Below are positions 61,596 to 64,000 of a DNA stretch of 64,000 bases, in pieces. The position numbers were made by a program, and so were the translations under genes. Under the pieces are notes generated by a model, which saw only the letters and a program-made list of their open reading frames with translations, was not told the DNA's origin and searched no databases. This stretch comes from a bacterium A37T11 (GTDB taxonomy: Bacteria; Bacteroidota; Bacteroidia; Sphingobacteriales; Sphingobacteriaceae), in the NCBI GenBank assembly GCA_900109895.1, contig FOBR01000016.1, positions 62,001-126,000 of the forward strand. The letters run 5' to 3'. Each line of letters begins with the position of its first letter. Positions within the stretch are counted from its first letter, which is position 1.

Positions 61596-64000
61596 ATGCA
61601 TAAAAATAACCTATTCGGCCTTCTAGTTATCTACCTTTTGCTTTTCATCAGCCTGCAACCGGCTATTGCCCAGCGCAGCCACGTCAGCTTGACAAGCCCA
61701 GACAAAAACATCACTTATAGCCTGCAGATCGTGGGTGGGCAAGTTCACTATTCCATCAGCAGAAATAAACAGCCGGTACTGGATGCTTCGGCTATGGGAA
61801 TGACGGTCAATGACAGTGAGGTAGGAAAAGGCCGTTCTTTCACAGAGATCAGCAGGACAAGCGTGCAGGAAATTTATCCCATCACGGGCGTGCACAGCAC
61901 TGCACACAATCAATATAAGGAGCTCATTGTACAGGTAAACGGGGATCGTCCTTTTCAGGTAAATGTCCGGGTCTTTAATGATGGGGTCGCTTTCAGGTAC
62001 CGGATCCCGAATCCTGGAACTGCCAACATCCAGGCAGACCAAACTGATTTTTGCATCCCTGCGGGAAGTACCGTCTGGAGCCAACCCAGCATCAGTTATT
62101 ATGAGGGGGACTATCAGCAGCAGCACATTGAAGACGTACCGAAAGGTCAGCTGGCCGGGCCACCGCTCACCATTCGGCTGCCCGGGAAACTGGGGTATGC
62201 CTCGATCACTGAAGGCGGCCTAACTGATTTTGCCGGCATGTCTTTGCGCGCCACGGGTTCCCGCACCTTCTGTGCCAACCTGACTGGACTTACAGAGAAA
62301 ACAGGAACCATAGAAAGCCCTTGGCGGGTGGTGATCATTGGGGGAGATCTGAATACGTTGGTAAATAGCGATATCATATTGAATGTATCCCCAAAACCTG
62401 ACCCACTGCTCTTTCCGGAAGGCCCGGCCACAGAATGGATAAAGCCGGGTAAGTGTGTCTGGTCGTGGCTGGCAGATAACGGCCCTGTGAGTCTGGAGAA
62501 CATGAAGCGCTTTTCTGACTGGGCCGGCGAACTTGGTTTCCCCTACAACCTGGTAGACGAAGGTTGGTCTGGTTGGCAGGAAGCCGGCAAGGATAAATGG
62601 GCTATGTTGAAGGATCTGGTAGACTATTCCAGCAAAAAAGGCGTAAAAATTTGGTTATGGAAAGCCTACCCAGACCGCAATGGGGTGCCGGGTCTGAAAG
62701 ACAGCACGTCAAGGATTGCTTTCTTTGACAAATGCAGGGAACTGGGCATTGCCGGCTTAAAGATAGATTTTTTTGATGCGGAATCGCAGGAAGTCATTCA
62801 GTTTTACCAGCATGCCTTAAAGGATGCTGCGGCAAGGCACTTGCTCTTGGATTTCCATGGCGCTAACAAACCTACCGGAGAAACCCGCACTTGGCCAAAC
62901 GAGCTTAGCCGGGAAGCTGTGTTGGGACTGGAATATGGAGCGAAAGGCCCCAAACATGCTCTCACCCTATTGTTTACCCGATTTTTGGCGGGCCACGCTG
63001 ATTTTACACCACTTACGTTTAACGATAGAGCAAAAGGAACGACACTGACACACCAGGTGGCTACGGTAGCTGCTTTTACCTCTCCTTTCATGTGCCTCGG
63101 GGTTGATCCGGAGCATCTACTCACCAGTGAGGTAAAAAACATGGTGCAAAATATCCCAATTGTTTGGGACGAAACGGTGATCTTACCCCCAAGTGAAATC
63201 AGTAGTTTAGCCATCATGGCTCGCAGAAGCGGTAAGGATTGGTATCTCGTTGCACTGAATGGGGAGAATCCCACCAGTCTGCCCATCGACCTGAAGTTCT
63301 TGGGGAAAGGAACCTATCAGGGTTCATTGCTTGAGGATGCGGCTGGCAACCCCGGGCAAACCTCACAAAAAACCGGCAGCTATACGAGTCTTAGCAAATT
63401 GTCCATCAGAATGCCTCCAGGAGGTGGGTTTATAGCCCGGTTTACCTTAGATAAGGCTGGTAGCTTTGCGAGCATTGGACTGCACGATACTCCGGCAGAT
63501 ATTCTTTATAAGGCAGATCACATTGTTCCCTCGCCCAGGCAGTTGCGCTGGCAGCAACTCGAGTTGACAGCTTTCTTTCATTTTGGCATCAATACTTTTA
63601 CAGACAAAGAATGGGGAGATGGATCAGAGGATATATCACAGTTCAACCCGGCCGCATTGGATGCCAGGCAATGGGTCAAAACAATGAAAGAAGCAGGATT
63701 TAAGCAGGTTATCCTTACGGCCAAACACCACGATGGTTTCTGCTTGTGGCCCAGCAAATATACCGCGCACGCCATTCAAAACACGCCCTACAAAAATGGT
63801 AAGGGTGATATTGTGAAAGATGTGGCTAAGGCCTGCAAGCAGGAAAATATAGGTTTTGGGATTTATCTGTCGCCCTGGGACCGCAACTCAAACCTTTATG
63901 GCGACAGTGTGCGTTACAATGCTTACTTCGTAAACCAGCTTACCGAATTACTGACCCAATATGGCCGGGTAGATGAGGTGTGGTTTGACGGGGCAAATGG
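61596..64000 (+). CDS. GH97-GH29 fusion glycosidase (C-terminus beyond window)
   Basis: I translated the frame by hand from the ATG at 61596 to base 64000 and found no stop: about 801 codons, truncated by the window. After a signal peptide (LLVIYLLLFISLQPAIAQRS) comes a full GH97 module (about 27-640): N-terminal beta-sandwich (YELIV-like region, VRVFNDGVAFRYRIPNP), VDEGWSGWQEAGKDKW, and GLKIDFFDAES with Asp391, where retaining (alpha-galactosidase-type) GH97 enzymes have their nucleophile. From about 648 a GH29 alpha-L-fucosidase module starts (SPRQLRWQQLELTAFFHFGI, LTAKHHDGFCLWPS) and reaches VDEVWFDGANG with nucleophile Asp798. Alpha-galactosidase plus alpha-fucosidase in one polypeptide suits side chains carrying both sugars. 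15 bases after GH116. Confidence 0.88.
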   Translation, partial: MHKNNLFGLLVIYLLLFISLQPAIAQRSHVSLTSPDKNITYSLQIVGGQVHYSISRNKQPVLDASAMGMTVNDSEVGKGRSFTEISRTSVQEIYPITGVHSTAHNQYKELIVQVNGDRPFQVNVRVFNDGVAFRYRIPNPGTANIQADQTDFCIPAGSTVWSQPSISYYEGDYQQQHIEDVPKGQLAGPPLTIRLPGKLGYASITEGGLTDFAGMSLRATGSRTFCANLTGLTEKTGTIESPWRVVIIGGDLNTLVNSDIILNVSPKPDPLLFPEGPATEWIKPGKCVWSWLADNGPVSLENMKRFSDWAGELGFPYNLVDEGWSGWQEAGKDKWAMLKDLVDYSSKKGVKIWLWKAYPDRNGVPGLKDSTSRIAFFDKCRELGIAGLKIDFFDAESQEVIQFYQHALKDAAARHLLLDFHGANKPTGETRTWPNELSREAVLGLEYGAKGPKHALTLLFTRFLAGHADFTPLTFNDRAKGTTLTHQVATVAAFTSPFMCLGVDPEHLLTSEVKNMVQNIPIVWDETVILPPSEISSLAIMARRSGKDWYLVALNGENPTSLPIDLKFLGKGTYQGSLLEDAAGNPGQTSQKTGSYTSLSKLSIRMPPGGGFIARFTLDKAGSFASIGLHDTPADILYKADHIVPSPRQLRWQQLELTAFFHFGINTFTDKEWGDGSEDISQFNPAALDARQWVKTMKEAGFKQVILTAKHHDGFCLWPSKYTAHAIQNTPYKNGKGDIVKDVAKACKQENIGFGIYLSPWDRNSNLYGDSVRYNAYFVNQLTELLTQYGRVDEVWFDGAN

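Overview
The window comes from a member of the Bacteroidota, most likely Sphingobacteriales or Chitinophagales. The reasons are three SusC/SusD pairs, a hybrid two-component system, ECF-sigma/FecR pairs, very few Shine-Dalgarno sites, and repeated matches to the Bacteroidota promoter box TAnnTTTG. I see no rRNA, tRNA, CRISPR array or transposase.

Region 1 (1-12965, minus strand) is a polysaccharide utilisation locus (PUL). In transcription order it holds a hybrid two-component regulator, a GH31 alpha-xylosidase-like enzyme with a PA14 insert, SusC, SusD, and a SusE-position lipoprotein cut by the left edge. Region 2 (12981-19250) is a TetR-TolC-adaptor-RND efflux operon; two near-identical palindromes, before tetR and before tolC, look like the TetR operators. 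Region 3 (19384-23361) is xylose catabolism (xylA, xylB) with a divergent LacI regulator and a CG-centred operator, which fits the GH31 xylosidase nearby.

Region 4 (23363-32665) holds a DUF72 gene, then a tight three-gene operon (N-formylglutamate-amidohydrolase-like, QEGLA/DUF1704 zinc peptidase, ATP-grasp ligase) of unknown joint function. An array of nested inverted repeats follows, and its terminal repeats supply the stop codons of both flanking convergent genes. After it come an FAD/Fe-S D-lactate-dehydrogenase-like gene and a FucP-type sugar transporter with a canonical promoter and a perfect palindromic operator. Region 5 (32690-35948) looks like a phage-type lysis cassette without a phage: a three-TM holin-like protein, a CHAP endolysin, an FnIII protein, and a lipoprotein with a C-terminal TM helix, which is the layout of a unimolecular spanin.

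Region 6 (36073-64000, plus strand) is two consecutive ECF-sigma/FecR-controlled PULs. The first encodes SusCD, an RbsD/FucU-like lipoprotein, a glutaminase-A-like protein, a GH2 and a GH116. The second encodes SusCD, a Tat-exported GH116 and a GH97-GH29 fusion cut by the right edge. Together with the GH31 enzyme these activities would suit a fucosylated, galactosylated, xylosylated glucan such as xyloglucan oligosaccharides, but that is inference.

The most interesting signal is in the two fecR-susC gaps. Each has, on the strand opposite susC, a hairpin followed by a T tract, about 65 nt from a perfect TAnnTTTG box that overlaps the susC start codon. The two hairpins share geometry but differ by compensatory changes. 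This is the layout of a roughly 90-nt antisense small RNA at each susC leader, comparable to DonS of Bacteroides fragilis.
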